Shown: positions 1 to 6,078 of the stretch, in pieces
Numbering within the stretch: position 1 is the first letter of the stretch
How the letters are laid out: every line of letters begins with the position of its first letter
Origin: UBA4717 sp045577925
Lineage (GTDB): Bacteria > Bacillota > Clostridia > Oscillospirales > CAG-272
Direction: 5' to 3'
NCBI GenBank assembly: GCA_045577925.1
Contig: JAZNJH010000005.1
Location: forward strand, 1 to 16,020
DNA length: 16,020 nucleotides
The notes under the pieces: model-generated
What the model was told of the DNA's origin: nothing
The model's database searches: none
Seen by the model: only the letters and a program-made list of their open reading frames with translations
Position numbers and translations under genes: made by a program

Positions 1-28
1 TCTTCCTAAGTCCGCTTGGCCTCCGACT

Positions 29-2131
29 TTATATTATTCCAAACAACAGATCTGCATACACAGGATAAGGCCAGAACTTCGCCGCCGTTATACTCTCTGC
101 TTCATCTGCCGCTTTTCTTAGCGCAGACATCGCTGCCACTACCTTGTTCTTATACGCCATCGAACGCTCGCATACATCCGGATACTGTGCCTTTTTAACG
201 CTTTTCAGCGCATCGGCAAGATCGTCCGTGCACTTGTCTATTTCATATGCAAGCTCGGATAAGCGCTTTACAAGCTTCTCTTCATAGCTGCAGTCGATAC
301 CGTCTATAAGCTTACGCTTTGCATTAGCAGCCTTTGCCGTGGCAAGCATATATTCTTCAACCGCAGGCAATATTTCACGTCGCGACATTTCTATCATTGT
401 ACGGGCTTCTATCTTTATCTCGTTGCAGTAGTTTTCAAGCTTTATCTTACGTCTTGAATATACTTCCGCTTCGGTAAATATCTTATGTTTTCCGAAAAGC
501 TCAACGTTTTTAGGTAATGTATAGAGCGCAACAGCATCGGGAGTTGTCTTAAGATTCAGAAGGCCTCTCTCTTCAGTCGCTTCCCTTATCCATTCATCAT
601 CATAGCCGTTGCCGTTGAATATTATTCTCTTATGCTTTTTTATAACGTCACGGATCAGATCATGAAGTGCGCTTGTAAAATCCGTGGCATTTTCAAGAAT
701 ATCTGCATACTGACACAATGACTCGGCAACAGCCGTATTAAGAACTATATTACAGCCTGCAATAGAGTTTGACGAGCCAAGCATTCTGAACTCGAACTTA
801 TTGCCCGTAAAAGCAAAGGGCGACGTTCTGTTTCTGTCTGTCGTATCCTTCGGGAACTTCGGAAGCACGTGTACGCCAAGCTTGAGTCTCTCTTTTTCAG
901 CCGCGCAGTATGCGCCGTCATTTTCAATAGCGTCAAGTATTGCTGTAAGCTCATCGCCGAGGAACATAGAAACTACTGCCGGAGGTGCTTCTGCCGCACC
1001 GAGTCTGTGGTCGTTTCCTGCTGATGCAACCGTTATGCGAAGCAGATCCTGATAGTCGTCAACCGCCTGAATAACTGCACAAAGGAACAAAAGAAACTGC
1101 GCATTTTCAAATGGCGTTGCACCCGGATTTAAGAGATTTACTCCCGTATTTGTTGAAAGCGACCAGTTATTATGCTTACCCGAGCCGTTAACTCCCGCGA
1201 AAGGCTTTTCATGCAAGAGACAAACAAGTCCGTGCTTCTTTGCCACTCTTTGCATAAGCTCCATCGTTATCTGGTTATGGTCTGTTGCTATATTCGTCGT
1301 TGTAAATATCGGTGCAAGCTCATGCTGAGCAGGTGCGCCCTCGTTATGCTGAGTTTTTGCAAGCACTCCGAGCTTCCAGAGCTCTTCATTAAGCTCTGCC
1401 ATATAATTTGCAACACGCGTCTTTATTGTACCGTAATAGTGGTCGTCAAGTTCCTGACCCTTAGGCGGCATCGCGCCGAAAAGTGTACGGCCCGTGAATA
1501 TAAGGTCCTTGCGCTTTTCATACATTTCAACGGGGATAAGGAAGTACTCCTGTTCGGGACCAACGGTTGTTTTTACCGCCGTTATATTGTCGTTACCGAA
1601 AAGTTTAAGTACACGCAAAGCCTGCTTATTTATTGCCTGCATTGAGCGAAGCAGGGGGGTTTTCTTGTCAAGCGCTTCTCCGCCGTATGAGCAGAATGCC
1701 GTAGGAATACAAAGAGTCTTACCCTTTATGAAAGCATACGACGTGGGGTCCCACGCAGTGTACCCTCTTGCCTCAAAGGTGGCACGCAAACCGCCCGAGG
1801 GAAAGCTTGACGCGTCCGATTCTCCCATTATAAGATTGCTTCCGGAGAACTCCATTATTACCTTACCGTCTTGGGCGGGAGATATAAAGCTATCATGCTT
1901 TTCGGCGGTAATACCCGTCATAGGCTGGAACCAGTGCGTAAAATGAGTAGCACCCTTTTCAATAGCCCAATCCTTCATTGCACCCGCAACAACGTTTGCA
2001 ACAGTTATATCGAGAGATTTGCCCTCGTCCATGGTCTTTTTCAGAGCATTATACGTTTGTTCGGGCAAGCGCTCTTTCATAGCGGCATCACCGAATACGA
2101 GTTCTCCGAAATACTCGGGTAGAGTCTTCAT
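29..2131 (-). CDS. glnN: Type III glutamine synthetase (GSIII)
   Basis: Ligates ammonia to glutamate using ATP to make glutamine, in the cytoplasm, as the entry point of nitrogen assimilation. The 700-residue length is typical of the GSIII class (about 700) and far longer than GSI/GSII (350-470). Visible catalytic-domain motifs are GPEQEYFL (191-198), the metal/glutamate region HNEGAPAQHE (262-271) and NGSGKHNNWS (315-324). The long C-terminal part, rich in Lys and Glu and predicted mostly helical, is the class-specific extension. The start ATG at 2131 has GGAGG seven bases upstream. It has its own promoter at 2228-2256 and a hairpin-rich leader, so it is likely a separate transcription unit from recR upstream. 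Complete: the TAA stop is at 29-31. Family call is secure; the symbol follows usual GSIII naming. Confidence 0.95.
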   Translation of the reverse strand: MKTLPEYFGELVFGDAAMKERLPEQTYNALKKTMDEGKSLDITVANVVAGAMKDWAIEKGATHFTHWFQPMTGITAEKHDSFISPAQDGKVIMEFSGSNLIMGESDASSFPSGGLRATFEARGYTAWDPTSYAFIKGKTLCIPTAFCSYGGEALDKKTPLLRSMQAINKQALRVLKLFGNDNITAVKTTVGPEQEYFLIPVEMYEKRKDLIFTGRTLFGAMPPKGQELDDHYYGTIKTRVANYMAELNEELWKLGVLAKTQHNEGAPAQHELAPIFTTTNIATDHNQITMELMQRVAKKHGLVCLLHEKPFAGVNGSGKHNNWSLSTNTGVNLLNPGATPFENAQFLLFLCAVIQAVDDYQDLLRITVASAGNDHRLGAAEAPPAVVSMFLGDELTAILDAIENDGAYCAAEKERLKLGVHVLPKFPKDTTDRNRTSPFAFTGNKFEFRMLGSSNSIAGCNIVLNTAVAESLCQYADILENATDFTSALHDLIRDVIKKHKRIIFNGNGYDDEWIREATEERGLLNLKTTPDAVALYTLPKNVELFGKHKIFTEAEVYSRRKIKLENYCNEIKIEARTMIEMSRREILPAVEEYMLATAKAANAKRKLIDGIDCSYEEKLVKRLSELAYEIDKCTDDLADALKSVKKAQYPDVCERSMAYKNKVVAAMSALRKAADEAESITAAKFWPYPVYADLLFGII

Positions 2132-2161
2132 AAATATCCTCCGTTAATTAAATCGCGATCT

Positions 2162-2218
2162 GCTTTTAAATAAAAGCGGCAAAGGCATTGAAAGAGTCGC
2201 TTTCCTATCGCCTTTGCC
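2162..2218 (-). promoter_or_regulatory. Two-hairpin leader of glnN, possible attenuator
   Basis: The transcribed leader contains a perfect 9-bp stem (2218-2210 with 2186-2178, GGCAAAGGC / GCCTTTGCC). Inside it is a 5-bp stem GAAAG/CTTTC. Directly after comes a second hairpin (2177-2172 with 2167-2162, GCTTTT / AAAAGC, loop ATTT). The base run after the first stem, GCTTTTATTT, is U-rich and could serve as a leaky terminator tail. I see no match to the glutamine (glnA) riboswitch core or to ANTAR-type hexaloops. Confidence 0.45.
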
Positions 2219-2227
2219 ATTACTGTC

Positions 2228-2256
2228 ATTATAAACTATACACACTTTTTTGTCAA
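2228..2256 (-). promoter_or_regulatory. Consensus sigma-A promoter for glnN
   Basis: On the minus strand TTGACA (2256-2251), a 17-base spacer and TATAAT (2233-2228): both boxes match the consensus exactly. Transcription would start near 2221, giving a leader of about 90 bases before the glnN ATG. Strong constitutive initiation suggests that control, if any, acts after initiation, in the leader. Confidence 0.85.
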
Positions 2257-2290
2257 TAGTTTATTATTATTTTATCATATACTACCAGGA

Positions 2291-2887
2291 CTATATATCG
2301 CGCCGCCCCTCTATGGCTCTAAACAGAGTAACCTCGTCTGAATACTCAAGATCTCCGCCAACAGGAACACCGTAAGCAAGGCGTGTAGTCTTTACGCCAA
2401 GCGGCTTTATCAGCCTTGATATATACGTTGCCGTAGTTTCACCCTCTATTGTAGGGTTAGTAGCAATTATAACTTCATCAACGCCGTCAAGTCTTGAAAT
2501 GAGGCTTTTGATATTAAGCTGCTCTGGGCCGATACCGTCCATTGGAGATATAGTTCCGCCAAGCACGTGGTATAGTCCCTTGAACTCACGAACCTTTTCA
2601 AGAGCCATAACCGCGCGCGAATCCTCAACAACGCAGATAATGCTTTTATCACGTCTTGAATCAGCGCATATTTCGCAAATACCGCCCTCGGATATGTTTC
2701 CGCATGCCGTGCAAGGTGTTATTCTCTCTTTTGCAGAAACGATAGCCGCAGCAAAATCAGCAGCTTCCTCGTTTGTGAAATCAAGAACAGAAAACGCCAT
2801 TCTTACAGCCGTTTTATGTCCGATTCCCGGAAGCCTTTTGAAATTGGATATCAGCGCTTCAAGGACGGGAAGATATTCCTGCGCCAT
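2291..2887 (-). CDS. recR: Recombination mediator protein RecR
   Basis: RecR helps RecO/RecF load RecA on gapped DNA in recombinational repair. The 198-residue length is normal. In order: an N-terminal helix-hairpin-helix region (LPGIGHKTA, about 19-27), a four-cysteine zinc site (C59, C62, C71, C74) and a Toprim domain starting at IICVVED (83-89), with the C-terminal motif YGVPVGGDLEYSDEVTL. It begins two bases after the ybaB stop (TGA TT ATG) and has only a weak ribosome site, which suggests translational coupling to ybaB. Gene order dnaX-ybaB-recR is conserved in Bacillota. No clear terminator follows it before the glnN promoter. Confidence 0.96.
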   Translation of the reverse strand: MAQEYLPVLEALISNFKRLPGIGHKTAVRMAFSVLDFTNEEAADFAAAIVSAKERITPCTACGNISEGGICEICADSRRDKSIICVVEDSRAVMALEKVREFKGLYHVLGGTISPMDGIGPEQLNIKSLISRLDGVDEVIIATNPTIEGETTATYISRLIKPLGVKTTRLAYGVPVGGDLEYSDEVTLFRAIEGRRDI

Positions 2888-2889
2888 AA

Positions 2890-3246
2890 TCAGAAGAGCC
2901 CCGGCAGGCTGAGATTACCCATGCCGCCCGTAATCTGACCCATCTTTTCAGCGGCATCGCTTTCCACTCGCTTTACTGCCTCGTTAACTGCCGCGGTAAT
3001 AACGTCGCAGAGTGTTTCTATATCGTCAGGATCAACTATGTCGGGTGATATCTCAAGAGAAGTAACCTCTTTTTTGCCGTTCATCTTTATGGTTACAACT
3101 CCGCCGCCAGCTTTTACTTCATATTCTGTTTCTTCAAGCTCAGCCTGGAGATTTGCCATATCCTCCTGCATTTTCTGAGCCTGCTTGAGCATAGCCTGCA
3201 TATTGGACGGTCCGCCGCCCATCCCCTGTGGTAATCTTGCTTTCAT
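2890..3246 (-). CDS. YbaB/EbfC family nucleoid-associated protein
   Basis: Small DNA-binding protein of the YbaB/EbfC family, which coats DNA as a dimer and is almost always encoded between dnaX and recR, as here. It has 118 residues. The Gly/Met-rich N-terminus (GMGGGPSNMQAMLKQAQKMQ) leads into the helix ending in EETEYEVKAGGGVVTIKMNGKKEVTSLEI, whose core pattern is the family hallmark, followed by C-terminal helices and a Gly-rich tail. The ATG at 3246 has AAAGGA about eight bases upstream. It lies 25 bases after dnaX, in the same operon. The precise role is not settled in the family. Confidence 0.93.
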   Translation of the reverse strand: MKARLPQGMGGGPSNMQAMLKQAQKMQEDMANLQAELEETEYEVKAGGGVVTIKMNGKKEVTSLEISPDIVDPDDIETLCDVITAAVNEAVKRVESDAAEKMGQITGGMGNLSLPGLF

Positions 3247-3271
3247 TGTCTTTGTCCTTTCAGTTTCTGTT

Positions 3272-4921
3272 TTATTCTATTATCTCATCAATATACGAAT
3301 TTTTCTTTGCTGCAGCCACCGTTTCTATAAGAAACGTATTCTTATCAAGTCTGCCGCCCTCGTATGAATTGAATATCTTTAGAAGCGAGTCAAAAACCTC
3401 ACTACCCGTTAGCATCATAACGGCTATGTCTGATTCCACTCTTATCCGTATCGCTCCGTTATCCTCTGCATATGCGCCTGCCGTTTCAAGAAAGGCACTT
3501 TCGAGAGGATACATCGCACCAAAGCTCCTTATCGCTTCGGCAAAATAAGCTACCGGCTTCAGGCGGCGCTTTTCCCTCGCCTGATCCGGATTCTGAGCGC
3601 TCACAGGTGCCGGTTCTGCCTTTGGCTTATCTTCATTATTTTTCATATTGATAACCGGAGGCTCGGGCGCAGGCTCATACTTGCGCGGCTTTGGCTCGCT
3701 TTCGGGTTTTGTTTGAGCCTGAGTTTGCTTTTTCTGATTTTTTTCTATTGCTATCGTACCTGCATCAGCGCCCTCAAGAATTCTCTCCAGAGCCGCTATA
3801 CGCACGTTTAGCGCATCTGTGCTTACCGATAGTTTTTCATCGCACATACGAACAAGCGCGCATTGCGCTAAAAGTCTTTTATCTGCGCTTGTTCTCTGCA
3901 TCGAAACAAACGTCTCGTCAAGTATCTTTGTATGATATAGTATAGTTTCCATGGTAAATTTATCCGAAAGCACTTTAAGTGCTTCGAATCTTCCCTCGGA
4001 AAGATCGAGATAATCCATGGCATTCGGTGTGGATTTTATAACAAGCATATCGCGGTAAAGCGAAGTAAGCGCCTGCCAATATACCGACATATCTCTTGAT
4101 GACATATATATTTTTGTTGTAATCTCAAAAACAGTTTTAAAATCACGCTCGGCAACGGCATAAGCAGTTTTTTCAACGGCATCTCTGTCGCCAACTCCAA
4201 CAAGCTCTGCCACTGTTTTTTCGTCAACAAGCTTTCCGCCGGCTCCGTTTGCGCAAAGCTCAAGAAGACTTATCGCGTCGCGCATACCGCCCTGAGCAAT
4301 AGCTGCAAGTAAAAATGCCGCTTCCCTCTCAAGCTCAAAGCCTTCGTTTTTGGCTATATATTCAAGCCTGTCCGCTATTACAGAAGAGGTTATGCGCTTG
4401 AAATCAAAGCGCTGACATCTTGATATTATAGTTGATGGGAGCTTCTGAAGCTCTGTTGTTGCAAGTATAAATATTACGTGAGATGGTGGCTCTTCAAGCG
4501 TTTTCAAAAGTGCATTGAAAGCGCTCGTTGAAAGCATATGCACCTCGTCGATAATGTAAACGCGGTATTTAAGCTCTGCCGGAAGATAGCTTACTTCATC
4601 ACGTATATCACGTATATTGGACACACCGTTGTTGCTCGCCGCGTCCATTTCAATAATGTCTGCGGCAGTTCCATCGTCTGCGCTAAGGCATGCCGGGCAT
4701 TTGCCGCAAACCTTGCCGTTTTTATAATCAAGACAGTTTACTGCCTTGGCAAGTATCTTGGCACAGCTCGTTTTACCCGTTCCTCTGCTTCCGCAGAAGA
4801 GATACGCATGGTTTATGCGCCCTGTTTCTATTTCATTTTTAAGTATCGACGTTACATGGTCCTGACCACACACATCGTCAAAATCGCGCGGTCTCCATTT
4901 TCTGTACAGAGCCTGATGCAT
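3272..4921 (-). CDS. dnaX: DNA polymerase III tau/gamma subunit DnaX
   Basis: Clamp-loader ATPase that couples the replicative polymerase to helicase and loads the beta clamp. 549 residues. The AAA+ part shows Walker A GSRGTGKTS (44-52), the four-cysteine zinc module (C63, C72, C75, C78), Walker B DEVH (125-128) and the sensor/arginine-finger motif SRC (167-169). After domain III there is a Pro/Glu/Lys-rich linker (roughly 400-450) and a short C-terminal domain. The ATG at 4921 has GGGAG nine bases upstream. It sits downstream of the SRP RNA and a PspC peptide and upstream of ybaB-recR. An A7 run in the linker (3738-3744) is noted, but I see no support for programmed frameshifting. Confidence 0.96.
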   Translation of the reverse strand: MHQALYRKWRPRDFDDVCGQDHVTSILKNEIETGRINHAYLFCGSRGTGKTSCAKILAKAVNCLDYKNGKVCGKCPACLSADDGTAADIIEMDAASNNGVSNIRDIRDEVSYLPAELKYRVYIIDEVHMLSTSAFNALLKTLEEPPSHVIFILATTELQKLPSTIISRCQRFDFKRITSSVIADRLEYIAKNEGFELEREAAFLLAAIAQGGMRDAISLLELCANGAGGKLVDEKTVAELVGVGDRDAVEKTAYAVAERDFKTVFEITTKIYMSSRDMSVYWQALTSLYRDMLVIKSTPNAMDYLDLSEGRFEALKVLSDKFTMETILYHTKILDETFVSMQRTSADKRLLAQCALVRMCDEKLSVSTDALNVRIAALERILEGADAGTIAIEKNQKKQTQAQTKPESEPKPRKYEPAPEPPVINMKNNEDKPKAEPAPVSAQNPDQAREKRRLKPVAYFAEAIRSFGAMYPLESAFLETAGAYAEDNGAIRIRVESDIAVMMLTGSEVFDSLLKIFNSYEGGRLDKNTFLIETVAAAKKNSYIDEIIE

Positions 4922-4942
4922 AAGCTTTAACTCCCTTGTTTA

Positions 4943-5131
4943 TTACATTTCGGGTGATTGGGGTATAATGATTGCCGCAATTATGTATGCAAGTATTCCG
5001 GCTCCGGCAAAAATGATTGCAAACGCCCACAAAAGTCTTATAAGCGTAGAATCAATTTCAAAATATTCTGCCAATCCCCCACAAACACCGCAAAGCTTTT
5101 TGTCATTTTTTGATAAATATATTTTTTTCAT
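4943..5131 (-). CDS. PspC-domain small membrane protein
   Basis: 62 residues, essentially one PspC domain. The N-terminus KKIYLSKNDKKLCGVCGG followed by LAEYFEIDSTLIRLLW is the family signature, and a hydrophobic helix AFAIIFAGAGILAYIIAAIII follows, so it is probably an inner-membrane peptide. PspC relatives take part in envelope-stress responses, but for stand-alone clostridial copies the role is unproven. I chose ATG at 5131 because GAGG lies five bases upstream; a GTG two codons earlier overlaps that site and is unlikely. It lies between the SRP RNA and dnaX, about 20 bases after the RNA's predicted end, and is probably transcribed with both. This is an insertion relative to the compact scr-dnaX order of Bacillus. 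Confidence 0.85.
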   Translation of the reverse strand: MKKIYLSKNDKKLCGVCGGLAEYFEIDSTLIRLLWAFAIIFAGAGILAYIIAAIIIPQSPEM

Positions 5132-5151
5132 AAACACCTCATACTTCGTAT

Positions 5152-5455
5152 AAAAAGCCGCAAAAGAAGACCATACACCTAAAATTCGAGACGCACCTAC
5201 ATACGCCGCCGCATGCTTGGCTCAGGACAGGCGACCTCGCGGCACATAGAAAACAACCGCTTAATGCTGCTTGGTTCCCCACCTGACATGGTTCACGGCT
5301 TTCTATTGCGCAAGACCCATCCGTCAACACCTTACACTGCGGTGCAGACTACACAGATCCGACCCTCTTTAAAGGATACCACCCCTGCTGGAGCGGATTG
5401 CAGGTACAAGGCTCCGCTAAGTCCCCGGCTGGTATGGCCTTCTTTCACGGCTTTT
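5152..5455 (-). ncRNA. ffs: Signal recognition particle RNA, large (Alu-containing) type
   Basis: RNA scaffold of SRP, which binds Ffh and targets nascent membrane proteins. The minus strand carries the conserved S-domain hairpin: GAACCATGTCAGGT, then GGGGAACC, then AAGCAGCATTAAG. The GGAA tetraloop is kept but its closing pairs are GG/CC instead of the common CC/GG, a compensatory swap. Upstream are Alu-domain segments known from Bacillus scRNA (TGTACCTGCAATCCGCTC; GTGTTGACG). The ends pair over 20 or more bp: the strand from 5455 downwards (AAAAGCCG...) with the strand ending at 5153 (...CGGCTTTT). That fixes the mature ends near 5455 and 5152, about 300 nt. The last bases are CGGCTTTTTA, which could also act as a leaky terminator before pspC-dnaX. 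Position upstream of dnaX is classical. Confidence 0.93.
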
Positions 5456-5502
5456 ACATGCGTGAAAAAACGCTTCTTTTTTCATAGTGCTTTTACTGAA
5501 AT

Positions 5503-5531
5503 AGTATACCACTTTTTTATCACTATTTCAA
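5503..5531 (-). promoter_or_regulatory. Promoter of the SRP RNA operon
   Basis: On the minus strand TTGAAA (5531-5526), 17-base spacer, TATACT (5508-5503). Start predicted near 5496. Between the start and the mature RNA is a short leader with a TGAAAAAA/TTTTTTCA hairpin (5484-5463), probably trimmed off. The promoter lies back to back with the plus-strand promoter at 5580-5608. Confidence 0.75.
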
Positions 5532-5579
5532 GTACTATTATAAAAGTTTATATATTTTTAATTTTTAGGCGCCAAATGC

Positions 5580-5608
5580 TTGCATTAGTTTTCCTGCTGT
5601 GGTATAAT
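5580..5608 (+). promoter_or_regulatory. Strong promoter of the structured RNA / RHH unit
   Basis: TTGCAT (5580-5585), 17-base spacer, TATAAT (5603-5608), with TG-like bases (TGTGG) before the -10 box. Predicted start is near 5615, which is exactly where the first stem of the downstream RNA begins. Confidence 0.75.
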
Positions 5609-5614
5609 ATTTTT

Positions 5615-5768
5615 GCTAGGCAATTTAATACTTATTCTCCATACGGGAAAACTAACCTTGGTAAAAGGTGTTTTCTCTATTTAATCATCTCGTATGGGAT
5701 ATTAAATTGCCTAGCAGCTTTGGGGGAGACACTTTTTCGGTGCGTTTCCTTGCGGAGCGCACTTTTTT
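5615..5768 (+). ncRNA. Unassigned structured RNA, possible attenuating leader
   Basis: A transcript of about 154 nt is framed by a promoter and an intrinsic terminator and has no ORF of note. Its 5' end forms a long nested hairpin. A perfect 16-bp stem joins 5615-5630 and 5700-5715 (GCTAGGCAATTTAATA and its complement). An 8-pair stem joins 5638-5645 and 5691-5698, including a T-G pair. A 7-pair stem joins 5646-5652 and 5670-5676, including one G-T pair. A 5-bp cap joins 5655-5659 and 5665-5669. Asymmetric bulges lie at 5631-5637 and 5677-5690. A tail with GGGGGAGAC leads to the terminator. GGAGAC (5725-5730) can also pair with GTTTCC (5744-5749), which would break the terminator stem. It could be a stand-alone small RNA or the leader of the RHH gene 46 bases downstream. 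I recognise no Rfam family; 6S RNA was considered and does not fit. Confidence 0.6.
5740..5768 (+). terminator. Intrinsic terminator before the RHH gene
   Basis: Nine-pair stem: GTGCG pairs with CGCAC and TTTC with GGAG through wobble and Watson-Crick pairs (5740-5748 with 5754-5762), followed by TTTTTT (5763-5768). It lies between the structured RNA and the downstream coding region, so it either ends the RNA or attenuates the gene. Confidence 0.8.
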
Positions 5769-5813
5769 ATTGTACACGTAAAAAATGCGTCTCTGCGACT
5801 TCAAGGAAAGGAG

Positions 5814-6017
5814 TTGAGAAATATATCTAAAAACGTTCATTTTAATTTATGTATTGATCAGGATATTATAACAAAGGTTCGCTACATATCAAAGTATAAC
5901 GGCAGAAGAACAAGTACGCAGATTGTTATGTGGCTGCTTGAACACATCGTTGATTTTGAACTTCAAAACGGCGAGATTACAGAAGATGATCTGATTAAAG
6001 AAGGCATACGAAAATAG
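5814..6017 (+). CDS. Arc-like ribbon-helix-helix DNA-binding protein
   Basis: 67 residues. The segment VHFNLCIDQDIITKVRYISK (8-27) followed by YNGRRTSTQIVMWLLEHIV aligns by eye with the Arc repressor pattern (beta strand, helix A, 'NGRS-x-NSEI' turn, helix B), so it is probably a dimeric operator-binding repressor. The start is uncertain. TTG at 5814 has AAGGA six bases upstream and is used here. A second AAGGAG abuts that TTG and would better suit a start near 5823, where only an ATA codon is available. It is preceded by a terminator and a structured RNA, so expression may need read-through or a weak promoter I could not find. Partners and target are unknown. It is not next to a toxin gene: the following gene is convergent. 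Confidence 0.7.
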   Translation: MRNISKNVHFNLCIDQDIITKVRYISKYNGRRTSTQIVMWLLEHIVDFELQNGEITEDDLIKEGIRK

Positions 6018-6046
6018 TATTTTCCTCTTAGTTGCAACACAAATTC

Positions 6047-6075
6047 AAAAAGGCACCCTTTCGGGTGCCTTTCCT
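6047..6075. terminator. Bidirectional terminator between convergent genes
   Basis: Stem AAAGGCACCC / GGGTGCCTTT with a short TTTC loop (about 6049-6071). On the plus strand it is followed by TTTCCTTGTTTATT. On the minus strand it is followed by TTTTTGAATTTG. It lies between the RHH gene (plus) and the decarboxylase gene (minus) and can serve both. Confidence 0.85.
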
Positions 6076-6078
6076 TGT

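Noticed and set aside
1172..1946. Plus-strand frames opposite glnN
   Set aside because: Shadows of a well-supported gene: no ribosome sites, no family-like features, Cys/Ser-rich composition typical of antisense frames.
2162..2218. ANTAR or glutamine-riboswitch control of glnN
   Set aside because: The hairpin loops are 5 and 4 bases, not hexaloops with the A1/G4 pattern, and the glnA motif core was not found.
3738..3744. Programmed frameshift in dnaX at an A7 run
   Set aside because: An A-run alone is weak evidence. I saw no convincing stimulatory hairpin, and a full-length tau-type frame is intact.
5615..5768. 6S RNA or retron-type RNA
   Set aside because: A 6S RNA closes over its whole length (about 180-200 nt) with one large central bubble. 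Here the closing stem ends at 5715 and a tail follows. No reverse transcriptase is nearby to support a retron.
5213..5830. A 205-residue plus-strand frame
   Set aside because: It runs antisense through the SRP RNA, then through both promoters and the structured RNA; no plausible protein features.
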